A stretch of 64,000 bases of DNA, taken from the NCBI GenBank assembly GCA_026545225.1, contig CM048853.1, positions 44,966,755 to 45,030,754 of the forward strand, in the 5' to 3' direction. The first letter of the stretch is position 1, and each line of letters starts with the position of its first letter. The notes beneath the pieces were generated by a model. That model was not told where the DNA came from. It did no database searches and saw only the letters and a program-made list of their open reading frames with translations. Shown here piece after piece: positions 47,786-60,594 of the stretch. The stretch is from Cornus controversa. Its lineage: Eukaryota; Streptophyta; Magnoliopsida; Cornales; Cornaceae. The position numbers were made by a program, and so were the translations under genes.

Positions 47786-50700
47786 ATGGGAACTGAAGCT
47801 GGTGCAAATTGTGGGTTGTCTTCTTCTTCTTCTTCTTCTTCTTCTTCCACACCCACTGAGGGAAAGGAATATGAAGTGTTTTTGAATTTCAGAGGCGTTG
47901 ACACTCGTTTCAGCTTCACAGATTTTCTATACACCTCTCTAAAAGACAACCGAGTTCACACATATCGTGACAAGAACCTGCTTCCCATAGGAGAAGAGAT
48001 CGGCAGAGAGCTCCTCAACGCGATTAGAGAGTCAGAGATCTCAATCCCAATCTTCTCCGAAAACTATGCTTCCAGTAAATGGTGCCTCCGCGAGCTCACC
48101 AAAATGGTCGAGTGCATGGAAACTATGAACCAACTGATTATACCCATCTACTACGATGTCACACCCTCGGATTTGAAGGATCAAGATGGGATTTACGACA
48201 AGGCCTTACGCGAGCTCCAGGAATCTGAGAAGTTGGATGACGGGACTATTGATCAATGGAAGACGGCACTCAAATTCGTCTCAGGTTTGAAGGGTGTGGA
48301 AGTCAAGAAAGAAGCTGACGGGTAATATTCATTCATTCCTGCTAATTAACCCTATATTTTTATAGTTAGTGTTGGAATTCATGAAATTATGACCAGAAGA
48401 ACCACTCAATTTCAGTTTTTAATTCATCTTTTTAAAAATTAAAACTCAGGATTCTTTTCCCTTATTGTTTACTTCAATTTCCTTCTAGACATTAATTATT
48501 TGTTCCTTAGCATCAATCAGGTATCAAGGACAAATAATCAGAGAGATAATTATTCCAAAAGTGTTGTTGAACTTGAAGAAACGCTGCATGATTGTACCTG
48601 ACAACTTGTTTGGAATGGATCATCATGAACATGAAATGATGAGATTATTAGACATTGGCTCAAATGATAAACGCATTGTTGGTATCCATGGCATGGTTGG
48701 TATTGGCAAGACAACTATTGCCAAATTCGTATACAACAAACTCTTGGAGCATTTTGAATGTAGTAGCTTCCTTCTAGACATCCGAGGAACGGTGGTGCAA
48801 AAGAAGGGACTTGACGATTTACAAAAAAAGTTTCTCACCCGAAAATGTCACACTTACATTGATGATGTTGACAGTGGAATACGCATGATTGAGCGCGTAT
48901 ACCGCGACAAGAAAGTTCTCATTGTTCTTGACGATGTGAATGATATTTCACAATTTCGTTGGGTTGTGGGAAAGACAGAATGGTATGGTGAAGGAAGTAG
49001 GATCATAGTTACAACTAGAAACAAACATATTTTAGATCTTCTTAAAGTTCATGAGAGTTATGAACCCCCTTTTATGAATCCTGTGCAATCTCTTCAACTT
49101 TTCAGCATTCATGCCTCCCCTCTGAAAGACTATGATAATATTTCTAAAGAGATTGCATCCACTGCCGCAGGGCTTCCTCTAGCTCTTGAGCGTATAGGTT
49201 TGTTTCTGTTTGGCAAGGGGTTTGTGAAATGGGAAGATAAACTGAAGAAGTTGGAGGAAAAACCGTACGATGAAGTTGAGGAAGAGTTGAGAGTAACATT
49301 AAAATTAAAATTTGAGAAAAAACAGATTTTTCTCGATGTTGCATGCCTTTTTAATGGGACAGATAAAGATGATGCATTTTACATGTGGGATGATTGTAAG
49401 TATCATCCAAAGACGGAATTTGATGACCTTAGTCTTCTATCTCTTGTAAAAGTGGGAGATGCTAATAAGCTGGAGATGCATGACCTGCTTAGTGCTCTTG
49501 GGAGGAATATTGTTTGTGAAGAAAAGATAATGGGAAATCGTAGTAGGTTGTGGAATCACGAGGAAGCCCTAGACATATTGAAGGGACGGATGGTAAGATC
49601 TGAGCGCACTGAATTTTGTACTCCTTATTTAATCAAGTGTTGTAGGTTGTGAGATCTTATTCTAATATGCTGTTTACTTGAATTTTCCATATGCAGGGAA
49701 CAGAATATGTTGAGGCCCTCAGTCTTTGCTTTGAATTAGAGTCTATGAACAGGCCTTGCTTTACAAGGAAGGAATTCAAGAAACTAAAATGTCTACGGTA
49801 TCTCCGAGTGGACGGCACAGATCTTGCTGGGGATTTTAAAGATGTTTTGTTTCAGTTAAAATGGCTTCATTGGCGTGGTTGCTCTCCTTATTTTCAGCTA
49901 ACCAATTTTTATTTGGAGAATCTAGTCATTCTTGATCTATCAAATAGTGGCATCACAGAAGATTGGGGTGGTTGGAGTCATTTCAAGGTCTTGTAAAATA
50001 TCTCCTTTTGTGTGTGTGTGTTTGTTCATGTGTGTCATATTTTGGACTTGTTTGAAATTAATCTTTTTTGTACTCCTCCTCCTACTCATCATCATTATCT
50101 ATGTTTTGTAACAGATGGGAAAAAAATTGAAAGTTCTACAACTGGCAAATTGTGGTTTAAGGAAAACTCTAGACTTTTCATCATATGAAACTTTAGAGAA
50201 ATTGATTCTTCAAAGCTGTAAAAGTTTGCTCGAAATTCACCGATCCATTGGCAGTATGAAGAATCTAAAAGTTCTAGACATTTCATATGCTGATATAAGG
50301 GAGTTACCTGATGAAATTTGGATGTTAGAGAAGCTGGAAGTGATAGATTTCACATGCTCTTTTAATTTGAAGGGTGACATTCCTATTAATATGGGAAGAC
50401 TATCATCTCTTAGATTCTTGAGCTTTCACAATACTAAAATTCAAAGCCTACCAACAAGCATGTGGGAGCTCTCTCGCCTCCAAACCCTCAAATTAGGGGG
50501 CTGCAAAGAGCTTCAACCACAGCCAGTGCTTCCCTCAAGTTTAAGGATTCTGTATGTCGCTTACATCCCTAATCTTACAACTCTGATAAACTTACAGGAA
50601 TTGTATTTTGTTGACTTAGGGGACTGCGAGTATGCAGAGACTCCTAGAGATATTGCGAGCTTATCCAAATTAGAGAAGAGCGAGTATGTGGAGATTCCTG

Positions 50701-51299
50701 GAGATATTGCGAGCTTATCCAAATTAGAGAAATTGACCTTTCATTCTAGCAAAATTAGAATCCTACCAAAAGAGATTGGTGACCTTTCTCATCTGAAGGT
50801 GCTCGATGTACAATACTGTGACTATCTTGAAAGTATACTGGGGTTACCCTCAAGTCTAGTTGATCTGTCTCTGGCATATTGTGATTTATTGGAAAGTCTG
50901 CCGGATCTATCAAATTTGAAACATTTGTTGAAATTGTGGTTTCATAATTGTGAGATGCTGCCAGAAGTTCACGGGCTTGGAAATTTAGTGTTATTGACAA
51001 GTTTGAACATAAATGCATGCGAAATGCTAGCTGACCTTGGAGATATGTCAAACTTAAGTAAGTTAACAGAATTAGCCATTACTAATTGTCCAGGAGTCAT
51101 CGGGATCCAAGGACTTGCGAAACTGGAATTATTGAGATATTTGGATTTGCATGGCTGCGACAACTTATGTCAGATTGAGGGCCTTGAGGCTTTGAAATCT
51201 TTGGAGCTATTCGATGTGTCAGGGTGCCCATTGGAAGCAATACCAAATCTGCCAAACACGCCGCCCATTTGCGAAGATCAGATCCTATTATCACGGTGA
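47786..51299 (+). CDS. TNL-D: intact TIR-NBS-LRR immune receptor (1,027 aa)
   Basis: Exons 47786-48321, 48521-49592, 49697-49987 and 50115-51299 join in phase to 1,027 aa. Residues 12-21 are ten serines from a CTT repeat. TIR about 28-170, with FRGVDTRFSFTD and WCLREL; Glu103 aligns with the catalytic glutamate of NADase TIRs. The NB-ARC has P-loop GMVGIGKTT (236-244, Lys242; Val replaces the usual third-position Gly), VLIVLDDV, GSRIIVTTRN, GLPLALE, IFLDVACLF, and MHD in MHDLLSALG. LRRs run from about 540 to 1015, ending SGCPLEAIPNLPNTPPICED. It differs from TNL-C by a 54-bp in-frame LRR duplication and a 1-base insertion near the stop that changes the last residues to ILLSR. It is the only full-length TNL here. 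It should act in the cytosol or nucleus as a pathogen sensor that makes NAD-derived signals on activation. The ligand is unknown. Confidence 0.93.
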
Positions 51300-52191
51300 C
51301 AATTCATAGGTATGGATTTATTTCGAATATTGGCTTGGATAGGAATAATATTTCTAGTAAGCTGTCTGATGATATCTCTAGTTGAGTTAATGTTTGGTTT
51401 TCGCAAGAGGGATTTTTCTTGATTGCTTGCTAATATTTTCTTTCTTTCTTTCTATATATCAGTTTCAGCTTATAGTTGGAACTTGGAGGAGATCATGAAA
51501 TCTTCAAAAAAAACATCACTTCTTAGTATTTGCAGCAAGTAGTAACAAAATTAGTACTGAAATAAGAAACTAGGAATGGTCATTTACATGAGTCTACAAC
51601 CAAACTACAAGCCTTCTGGAGGATTTCCCAATTAGCTTGTCATAGGTGGGTGTTGATTTTCTCGATGCTCTGTTTTGTATGCCAGTTTTGTCATCTTTGA
51701 GTTATCCGAGGTGGCATGTTGGTGTTATGGTAAAAATGAGGGTCAATCATAAACCTAGAGTTAAACTATTCTAAACCTAAATGGTTGGTCATTTGAAACA
51801 GAGTACATTTAGACCATTAAATGGTTAAAAAGTTTTGTTACTTTTGATATGATTTTTTTTTTTCCTTTTTCTTTTTGCTTAATTAAATTAATTGAGGCTG
51901 AGGCGTGGTGATATGCAGTATACTTAATTTATACTTGAAATCTTTTATTTTTTAGGTGTTCGATGGCTTTGGAAGATGAAAGATTGAGCTCGAGGCTACA
52001 GGTGGTAAGTGAATATAGGAATGAACTTCAGGTTGAAGAGGAGGCATTAGACACAGGAGGAGGAAAAAGAGAAGGTACAGAAGAAGCATTATGAAAGTAG
52101 GAATAAAAATAAACAAGAAGCATTCTGAAAAGCAATGCTAACTTTTGTCTTATAAATAAATAATGGTGCTCAAGAAAACTTTCTTCTCTTT

Positions 52192-52237
<46 letters not shown>

Positions 52238-53385
52238 CTTTTGGTTTGTTACCACTGAAACATTCCAGTGAGTTTCGGACCACGGGGGGTGGGAGGATGA
52301 CACACACAGACACAGAGGTATCATTTTTGTATAATTTTTTTTGGTAGGTAATGTAAATCTGCATACTTGCTTGCCCAGAAAAAATAAATTATTTGGGCCA
52401 ATAATTGCAGTATTTTATGCAATAAATCTAGGGTCTCTATTATATTACCTACGCTATGAACATCTGATTGGTGTTTCCAGTAATACCTCCACAAATTAGT
52501 CTATTTCAAGCCTCAGTTATCTATAACAACACATATATGTTACAAAAAAATCTTCTACAAACTCTTAATGTCCACAAAACAGGGAAAACATTAAAACTAT
52601 TTCATTGATGAATCAAGTAACCAAGTGATTGGAAATTAGCCAAATAGTGGACAGATGATTTCTACATGGATCCTTGATGCTAATTTATGTGGATGGGCTT
52701 ATTTACAGTTGTATAAATAAAGTTGGGGCTTCATTGGAATCACCCTATTCTTTTTCCATGTCTTTTACATACTTATTTAAGAGTCCAAGGAACCCTGCAT
52801 ATGGAAGCTACAACTTTAAGCAACTGTACATATAGGAGTCCCAGATAATATTATATATATGTAGATAAAAATCTAAATATAACAATTGCCATAGATACAA
52901 ACTGTAAGAGTATAAGCATTAGCATACAAGTGCGCATGTATATATAATATAGAGATTCATGTATGATAAGTAAGAACATGACGGCCAGTTTTCTGTAGCA
53001 GACAAAGAAATGAGCTTTGAATCAAAACAATTCTACTAGAGTATATACAGGGATGAATAGTTGTTCCATGATTCTAATGTATATCATTAATGATAACTAC
53101 AAATTAAGTTCATCTATATAACAATCGCATTTTATACCAAGAAGACAAGAAAAACTAATGTCCTAGACTTCCTTTATGCTCCAGTTGCTTGATGAAAAAA
53201 CTTCTGGTGAATAAGAGAGCTTGTAAGGAAGTATTTTCACCAAAATATTTTCTTGATCATACCAGTTAGTTCTGTGGATGATAACCATCAACAATTTCCT
53301 CCATATAAATGTACAGCTACATGCCAAATTTGGTGAACGAAGAGAAATTTTATGCAGCATGATATCACCTCTACATGTTCAGATG
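51300..53385. other. TNL-D 3' flank and intergenic
   Basis: Same layout as 40156-42291, including the probable 3' non-coding exon at 51958-52090. It has an (AT)n microsatellite (52197-52236) inside a unit-2-specific insert. No gene supported. Confidence 0.5.
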
Positions 53386-56300
53386 TCAAAACCAATCTAC
53401 ATGCTTGGTTGAAGCCTTGGGCTGCTGCTTCGGCTTCTGGTATCGGTTGTTCTCAAATTTTGCTTTCATAATTAGCGAATAAAGCATGTCTGCCTCAGGC
53501 AAACTATCATAAGGCCAGTTCAAGATACTGCAAGTTCAAAATAAGTGATATAATTGAGAATTTAGGAATGAGCATTAAAGAGATATCTAAAGCTAGCAAT
53601 CCACAAGAGGCACAAGTGGTGATTAAGTTATCTGCATCAGGAGTTCAAGTTAGTGGCAAGGCTAATCCTAAACTGGTTTGGTGACGGTACATAAATTGGA
53701 GTACTAGTTTCATAATGCATATTACATGCTATCAAACTGAAGCAAGAAAAGAGAAAAGCTCCATTATTTCACAAATGTGGCTAGACGTGAGTTGTTCTAT
53801 ATGGTTATTTTCAGTCATCTTTTCCCTTAGGGTCTGTTTGGTTAGATAGAAACTAATTGCAGAAAGTAAAAGTAAAAGAATGCGAAGTGAATGAGAGGAA
53901 GTAAAAGTAAAAGAATGTGAAGTGAATGAGAGGAAAATAAATTTTCCAACATGCATTTGGTTAGCATGAAATTTTTTCAAGAAAGTTATAGGAAATTATA
54001 ATTTTATAGTTTCGAATGCATTAAACTTGCAAGAAAAGAAAGGGCATTGTTGTAAATTTATAAAACTTTCTCAAGAAATCAAAATTTTCTTGTGTGTTTT
54101 GTAGGAAATTTTTATGGGAAAGTTAGGTGGTTATGGAAAGTCACTTTCCCACAATATTTTCCTTTTCCTGCTATCCAAGCTCTTAAAATTTTCAAAAAAA
54201 ATCCATTTCTTTTCCTTTCCTGCTACTTCTATCTAACCAAACGTAGCCTTAGGTAAAAGTGTTTGCTTCATTCATAACCCCTGTGGTGCACTAACGAAAA
54301 TTTTCAAAGTTTAGTGTGTTAAAACCTGTCAAGCAGCTCTTCCAGAATAACTCTCTGAGAAGGTGTAACGTAATGAATACAACTCCTCGGGCACTGACCA
54401 GCAGCAAGCTGAACTTGATAATCTTCACCATGTCCTGATTAATGCAGGGAAGTGTTAAAATTAATGACAAACTGCAGAACTAATATTCTCTTTTATTGTA
54501 GAAATAACGCATCGCTACTATCACGAACAATCATATCAAGAACCTATGTTGGAACTATTGTGCAGTAAATGCCATATTTTCTAACCATCCTTCAATCTTC
54601 TTTATTCCTCCCTGCCAACTATTTTTCAGATACAACCATAATAACAGAAAGAAAGAATAAACCAACCTTGAGAAGTTGCACGTGCAGTTCCCGTAGAAGA
54701 AACAAATGTGAAGGCATGAGGTGCTCTTGCTACACATGAATATGGACACCCTGCAGATCACTTAAACAATGATATTTTATAAAGAAAATATAAATTTATA
54801 TCATTTTGTAGTACTTAGGAAATATTTAATTAGTGTGCTTTTTCAAAGAAAACAGTATGTGAGACTAATCATCTTCCAACATTCCCTCTTTTGAAGGCCA
54901 ATCATACAAAATAAGTAGACAATCCATTGATGCATTAATTATCTAGTCATAGAATATTCTAGTATAATCATACGGTTAACTGAACTATACTTCACATTCT
55001 TCAACACCAAAATCTTGACTAGCCAAAGCAGCAAATATCATATATACTCTATCAATATTTAGCAAATCAGATGGATGATTTTCCATCACTTTCCGAATTC
55101 ATACAAATATAATTACGAATAGTTACTTGGATTTTCTTTTTCGTAGTGTGCAGCTAGATTGTTTAGATGAAAAAAAAAATCAGGCTTCTTTTTTTCCAGT
55201 AAGGAAAAATATCAGGCTTTAGTATCATTAAAAAGTAATATAGTCTGAACAGGACCATTCAGACCACACGGATAAGCACATGAATTTCTGGTATAAGATA
55301 ACAAAATAATTCATGAGCTTTTCATACTCATGAAATTTTTTGAAAAATCTCTTGTGATTCTTCTTTTGGACTAATCAATTCTGTCACATGAATCGTAAAT
55401 GCATGAATGTGATGCACCCAAAAATATGCAGTTCCTATTCCTAATGGAATAAATCAGAAGGATGATTTTCAATCACTTTCAGAATTCATAAAAATATAAT
55501 TATGAATATTTACTTGGATTTTTTTTTCATTGTGTGCAGCTAGAGTGTTTAGATGAAAAAATATAAGGCTTCAATATCAGGGAAAAGTAATTTAGTCCGC
55601 AAAGGACCATTCAGAGCACATGGATAAGAAAATGAACTTATGGTATAAGATAACAGAATAATTCATGAGTCTTTTATATGCATGATTTTTTTTTAATGGA
55701 TTCCAATGTGCAATCAACGTGGGGTAGATAGAGACAATATCATATTGTATTCCTATTGACCTCCTGCAGTTTAGCAAAGATATCAATAATGTAAACTTCA
55801 TAGGTATTATTTACTAGTTAAAAATTCACCTTCTGCTGCATTTCCAGTTCAGTTCAAATAATGGGAAACAATTTCCCCATGCAAACTTTATTTCACTCTT
55901 AGAGAATATTAAACTGAAATCATATAATTACGGGAAAGAATATCTTTAACACCTTGAATTATGGCCTAGATAGGAACGGCATAACTCTACAAACAATCCT
56001 GATTTAAACAGTTTCCGAGTATCTTTGACTAGGATCTCTTTTCTTAAAATCCCAGTCTGGAAGAGGAGCATCAATTCTTAGTCTAAAATCCAAAACTTCC
56101 AATCCCACTATAATAATTTCTTAAGTAATGATGATAGATGACTATCTGGAAGAATATAATGAACGCATTGGTACCTCTGCCAGCACAAAGAACCTCATTG
56201 ACGAAGAGGTCAAATGCCTCACATTCTGGTTCGTCAAAAGGATCAAGGCATTCCCTACAAATGCATCCCTAATGGTGAGAATGGTACACATATTTGAATC

Positions 56301-57696
56301 ATGAACAAAACAAAACAAAAAGTAAAAGAAATAATAAAACATCAATCAGCTAGAAGGCGAGGACTATGGCTTATGGATCACGATGCAACCTAATTGATAC
56401 AAACAATATGAACCATGAAAGTATTCTATATTGAAAAGTGTAAAAGTGCGAATATGATGTTAATATACAGAGGAAAGAATTCAAAATGGATAGAAAATCT
56501 GTAAAAACAACGAAAAGAAAATGTATTGATACACTTCCAGTAGTGAATTCTGAATAAAATGACACAGATTACCTCTCAATGATTTCTGATTTGCTGTAGT
56601 TGGATAACATCTGCACACATTATCAGCCACACCATTCATTAATTACTATAAGTAGTAACATATTTAGAGTTAATAAACAATTCGGTGCCATGAAGATTGG
56701 TATCTTTGGCAAACACTGATGAGCTGAAAAAAGTCAAAGAGGGTAACAGAAATGAAGCATCCTACCAAAAATGGCAATTCATAACAATAGGACAGGAAAA
56801 TTTATAGAAATTAGTAGTATGCAATGAATTGTCTGGAACAGGTATGAAAATTCTTATGAGTAATTAATATTGATTATACTTGCAATTTTTCATAAATTCT
56901 TTAAATTTATCCAAGTTGGTTATATATATATATATATATATATATGGTCATATCATTGCTAATAATGAGGTTCCCTTTCCCTTTCCTGAATCTTTTATGA
57001 AAATTTGTACACTCTTTTTCAGTGTCCAAACTCAATTGCTTTCTTTTCCTCTTCTCTTTTATTTCTTCAATCTTGGATAATATAGCAAAAGGTATAAAAA
57101 GAAAAAAGAAACTAAATTGGTTAACAGAAGTAAAAATTAGTACCTGATAAGCTTGAATTACGCGACGAATCATAGTATCTGACTCTTCCCCATCTTTTCT
57201 TACATCAGGATGAAACTGCTTGACCTGTACCCAATAACCCAGAAAGGAAAAGTAACAAACAAGTTATACTTATACTTAATTTGCCAAAAACCCATTTTTT
57301 AATAGCAATTATAACCCAAATCCCCCAAAAAAAAACTATCAAAAAGGGAAAAGAAAAAAACTAATGAAATCTTGAATTGATTCCAAAAGTTTGAAGTGCT
57401 CATACCTTACTTCGAAAAGCGGATTTGAGCTCGTCCAGAGAGCAATTGGGGTTGATGCCGAGCAAGTCGTAAGCCGAAGAAGTGGAGAGTGGTGAATCTC
57501 CAATTCTCTCTCTGCAATTGACTGTAAATGGAGATGTTGAAAAAGAAGAGAGAGAAAATGGATTCTTCAGGATTGGGGAGCTAAAAGCGCATGGCAAGGA
57601 AAGGGTGGAGGGAAATTTGAGACCGTTATGATCTGTAACGGTTTTTCGGAAGGGAGGGAGTGGAGAGGCTATGCTGTAGAGGGACAAGCATCCCAT
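53386..57696 (-). CDS. Plastid-type DnaJ domain protein with ferredoxin-like Cys motifs
   Basis: Seven exons on the minus strand: 57696-57406, 57224-57144, 56610-56573, 56254-56175, 54750-54667, 54434-54326, 53527-53386; all phases agree, giving 274 aa. The start at MGCLSLYS is preferred over a Met nine codons upstream in a GA repeat. The first 70 or so residues are Ser/Pro-rich and look like a chloroplast transit peptide. The J domain spans [20 protein letters not shown], exon 2 carries the HPD triad (KQFHPDVRK). The C-terminal half has LCAGRGCPYSC and [13 protein letters not shown], Cys spacing like 4Fe-4S ferredoxin domains, and ends KHVDWF. This is the architecture of Arabidopsis At2g42750-like proteins. 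Role: Hsp70 co-chaperone, possibly linked to redox or Fe-S chemistry. It converges with TNL-D. Confidence 0.9.
53830..54248. mobile_element. Tourist-like MITE in DnaJ last intron, unit 2
   Basis: Same element and position as 42737-43121, flanked by TTA (53827-53829 and 54249-54251). This copy has a short internal repeat (AGTAAAAGTAAAAGAATG..GAAGTGAATGAGAGGAA twice) not seen in unit 1. Confidence 0.75.
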
Positions 57697-57810
57697 CTCT
57701 CTCTCTCTCTCTCTAACAAACACACTCTCTCTCTCGATGCTGCTTCCACTACGTTATTATACTTGGTTCTCCTTCCTCCAGTCACACATGTTAGTGTCTC
57801 AGTGATGTTA

Positions 57811-58143
57811 GGGATAGTTTGGTATCGTGGAATGAAATGAAGTGGGAATAGAATGGAATGAATATTCTCATTCTAATATTTAGCTACAGATAGAGAATAA
57901 TGTAGGAATGAAATGGTATTAATAAAGAGAGAGAGGATAATTTATATATATTCTAGAGTAAGTTGTAAAAGAGAGAGATGCAATAATGAAGAGAGAGGGA
58001 ATGATTTTAATAATAAGTGGGAATGAAAAAATTCCAAGGGAACGACTTGAAATGGTCATTCCATTTCTAATGTAGCACAACAAACGAGAGAAAGAGATCA
58101 GAGATGGAATGGACCATTCCATTCCTACTTATCAAACTAGCCC
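57811..58143. mobile_element. Tourist-like MITE (333 bp)
   Basis: GGGATAGTTTGGTA.. and, inward from the right, GGGCTAGTTTGATA.., with TTA on both sides (57808-57810 and 58144-58146). The flank also shows TTAGTGTCTCAGTGATG on both sides, best explained by insertion into a pre-existing 17-bp tandem duplication. Confidence 0.8.
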
Positions 58144-58690
58144 TTAGTGTCTCAGTGATGTGTCGAAATAAATGACTGCTCACTAATAGGCAATATAAAT
58201 GAAAATTAGATTTTTTAAAACTAATACGTATAATATTTCACTTTACAATATAATCTTCAGAAAGTAGATATAAAAATATTATTTATTAATTAAAAAATAT
58301 TTCATAAATAACTAATTGTAGAAAGAGTTAAATTGAGTTTTCTAATCAATTTTAAGGGACCAAATGTTAGATTTTTTTAGAATTTTAAAACTCACTAATA
58401 ATTGGAGACTTAATTTTTTTAAGAATCTTCAAAATTTTGTAGAGGGGGATACACATAGTTCGCACTCCCGCACAAAAAGAAAGAAACTCAGTAGTAACGG
58501 AAATATTTTTTATTTTTTTTGTTTCTATCCCCTAGAAAGGTAAAAACAAAAACAAAAAATATGTTTATTAAAATGTTTCTATTCTCTATAATAAAAAATG
58601 TTTTTCATTTTTATGAAAGGAGGAGGAAACAAAAAAAAAAATAGTTTTTCTGTTTTTTCATTGTAGCAGGACTCACTTAGTTAAATAATA

Positions 58691-58790
58691 CTCCCTCCGT
58701 CCCAAAATTCTTGGGCACTTCGGGAACTGTGACTCACAAAGTTGTGAGTCACAGTTCCCGAAGTGCCCAAGAATTTTGGGACGGAGGTAG
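58691..58790. mobile_element. Stowaway-like perfect foldback MITE (100 bp)
   Basis: CTCCCTCCGTCCC at one end and its complement at the other, the Stowaway (Tc1/mariner) terminus, with TA on both sides. The two halves (58691-58740 and 58741-58790) pair over the whole length with a single mismatch near the tips. Confidence 0.9.
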
Positions 58791-60594
58791 TATATAATAT
58801 TAAATATAACTTTCACTATCCATGATTTTTTGCACAATTGTTTTCTTATTTACATATTATAATCTTTTTCTTGTCCACTTAGCTAAATAATATATAATAA
58901 ATTAATATAATAATATATAATGTACATAAATTATCTATATTAAAATAGAAAAAACACTTTGAAAATGCACTTGCTTTCAAATTCTTTTTTTTTTTAAATC
59001 AGTTATAAATAATAACTCTTTATGATATACATGTTATGTATATTATTATCTTTTAATTTGTATCATTTTTTTAATTTAATTTAATTTTCACATATATATG
59101 ATATCATACTCATGGAAAACTAGTTCTGCTGAAAAGTTCTTTTGTATTGTTTAATAGTTACACGTTCAAATATGAAAAAAAGAAAAGAAAATGTGTAACA
59201 AATGTGTTACTAAACTCTGTTTTTTGTCTTTTGTTCTAAAATTTTTGTCTTTTGTTCTAAAAAATGTGAAACACAAGTTTAATGAACGTTATTTCTGCTT
59301 TCTATTTTCATTCATAAAAAACAAAAATATATTTTTATTTTTTATCGAATACAAATACAAAAAATCATTTCTTTTTCGAGTACAAATACAAAAAACATTT
59401 TCATTAGTAAACGCAGACTCAGTGTCTCATAAACAACCCAGAAATACATCTTTTACTCAATTTCGCAATGTATGAGCCTGTGAGCATTCAGTATTTTTAT
59501 TTTAAAAATAATAATAATATGAAGAGATTGTCATTATCATTCTCTTTAATTTTTCTTCCAGCGTTACAAATTGTTTTAGATAAAAAAAAAAACACTATTC
59601 TTTCTTTTTCTTTTTTCTCAATATCTAACGTTATCATTTCCTTTTATTTTAGCAATGTGTCCGATAATAGAATTTATGTCCCATGATAACCTTTTCCAAA
59701 GTAATACTTTAAATTTTGTCCACAGTTAAATTTGAAATTTCTTTTTATTTTAAAAATTGGAAAGAAATTTTTTCAAAAAGTAAAGTACAATTTTTATCGA
59801 CGAAGTAGAGAAACAAAAAGGAAAAAGAAAAAAAAAATAGAACGAAGAACAAAAAAGCAAATGTAAGAACCTTTACATGCATTTCCAACTAATTTTTAAT
59901 GTGCTACCAAAACTTTACTGCAAAGGAATCGAATCTCATATTAGGCAATCCCACGCCACATTTAAAAGGTCACACCACACTTGTAGTAGATTTCCATTTT
60001 CTAAGGGCATCAACGAGACAACTCTATTTGCTAGGTTTAGGCACCATACTGTGTAGTACGCAAGTTTTGTAACCCTACACACAAGGATAGAATGTCAGAG
60101 CCTAGTTGGCTTCCATGACACCTCCATATTCATTTCACAGGAGAAGGTAAATTTCTTGAAATCAAGTCATCAATTGCTCAACCATTTAAATTTTTTGGGT
60201 AACAATCATCAGTCTGTTTAATCAAATGGATTTTTTTTCCTTCCCTTGTTCCAAACCTGTCTTCAAATCACTAGCATTCTAGCAACCTGACTGTCAAGAA
60301 TCTTATACAAGTGGAAGGAAAGGAAGCTTGCTCGAGTGTAGCACTCCACCATATTACAAGATGTAGCCAATTACATTTTCGAAAAAATTGTGCTTGATAA
60401 CGGGGTATTGAATTGAGAGTCCTTTGAACTATAAGAGCACTTCAGTGAAGATGTTCCAACAGCGTTCCAACAGCAGCAAAATCAGAATTAAGGCAGCATG
60501 AAAGTTTATCCACAGTTGTCACATAGGCAACACGAATTCGTTGAAATTGTTATGCAGCATCACAGACAATAAACATAAAAATATTTTACCTGAC

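Larger units (their letters stand above)
45830..57265. repeat. Segmental duplication, unit 2 (TNL-D + complete DnaJ gene)
   Basis: Second copy of 35733-45829, longer by about 1.3 kb owing to unit-specific inserts: about 46450-47500 upstream of the TNL, 52145-52318 with an (AT)n run, an extra stretch of about 350 bases in a DnaJ intron (55340-55690), and 56693-56925. Unit 1 in turn has an extra segment at about 45315-45625 and a MITE at 41231. Confidence 0.8.
57697..60594. other. Intergenic, AT-rich
   Basis: A CT/GA run covers the DnaJ 5' leader (57696-57735). Two MITEs lie at 57811-58143 and 58691-58790. 58800-59700 is low-complexity A/T with ORFs of no recognisable content. 59700-60594 is probably the 3' flank of the mannosidase gene. 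Confidence 0.6.

Noticed and set aside
57697-57723. Upstream Met (57723) as the DnaJ start
   Set aside because: It adds only residues from a GA microsatellite; the next Met begins a typical transit-peptide-like sequence.
59191-59686. ORFs of 94 and 72 aa
   Set aside because: Phe/Lys/Ser-rich frames in AT-rich intergenic DNA with no splice or domain support.
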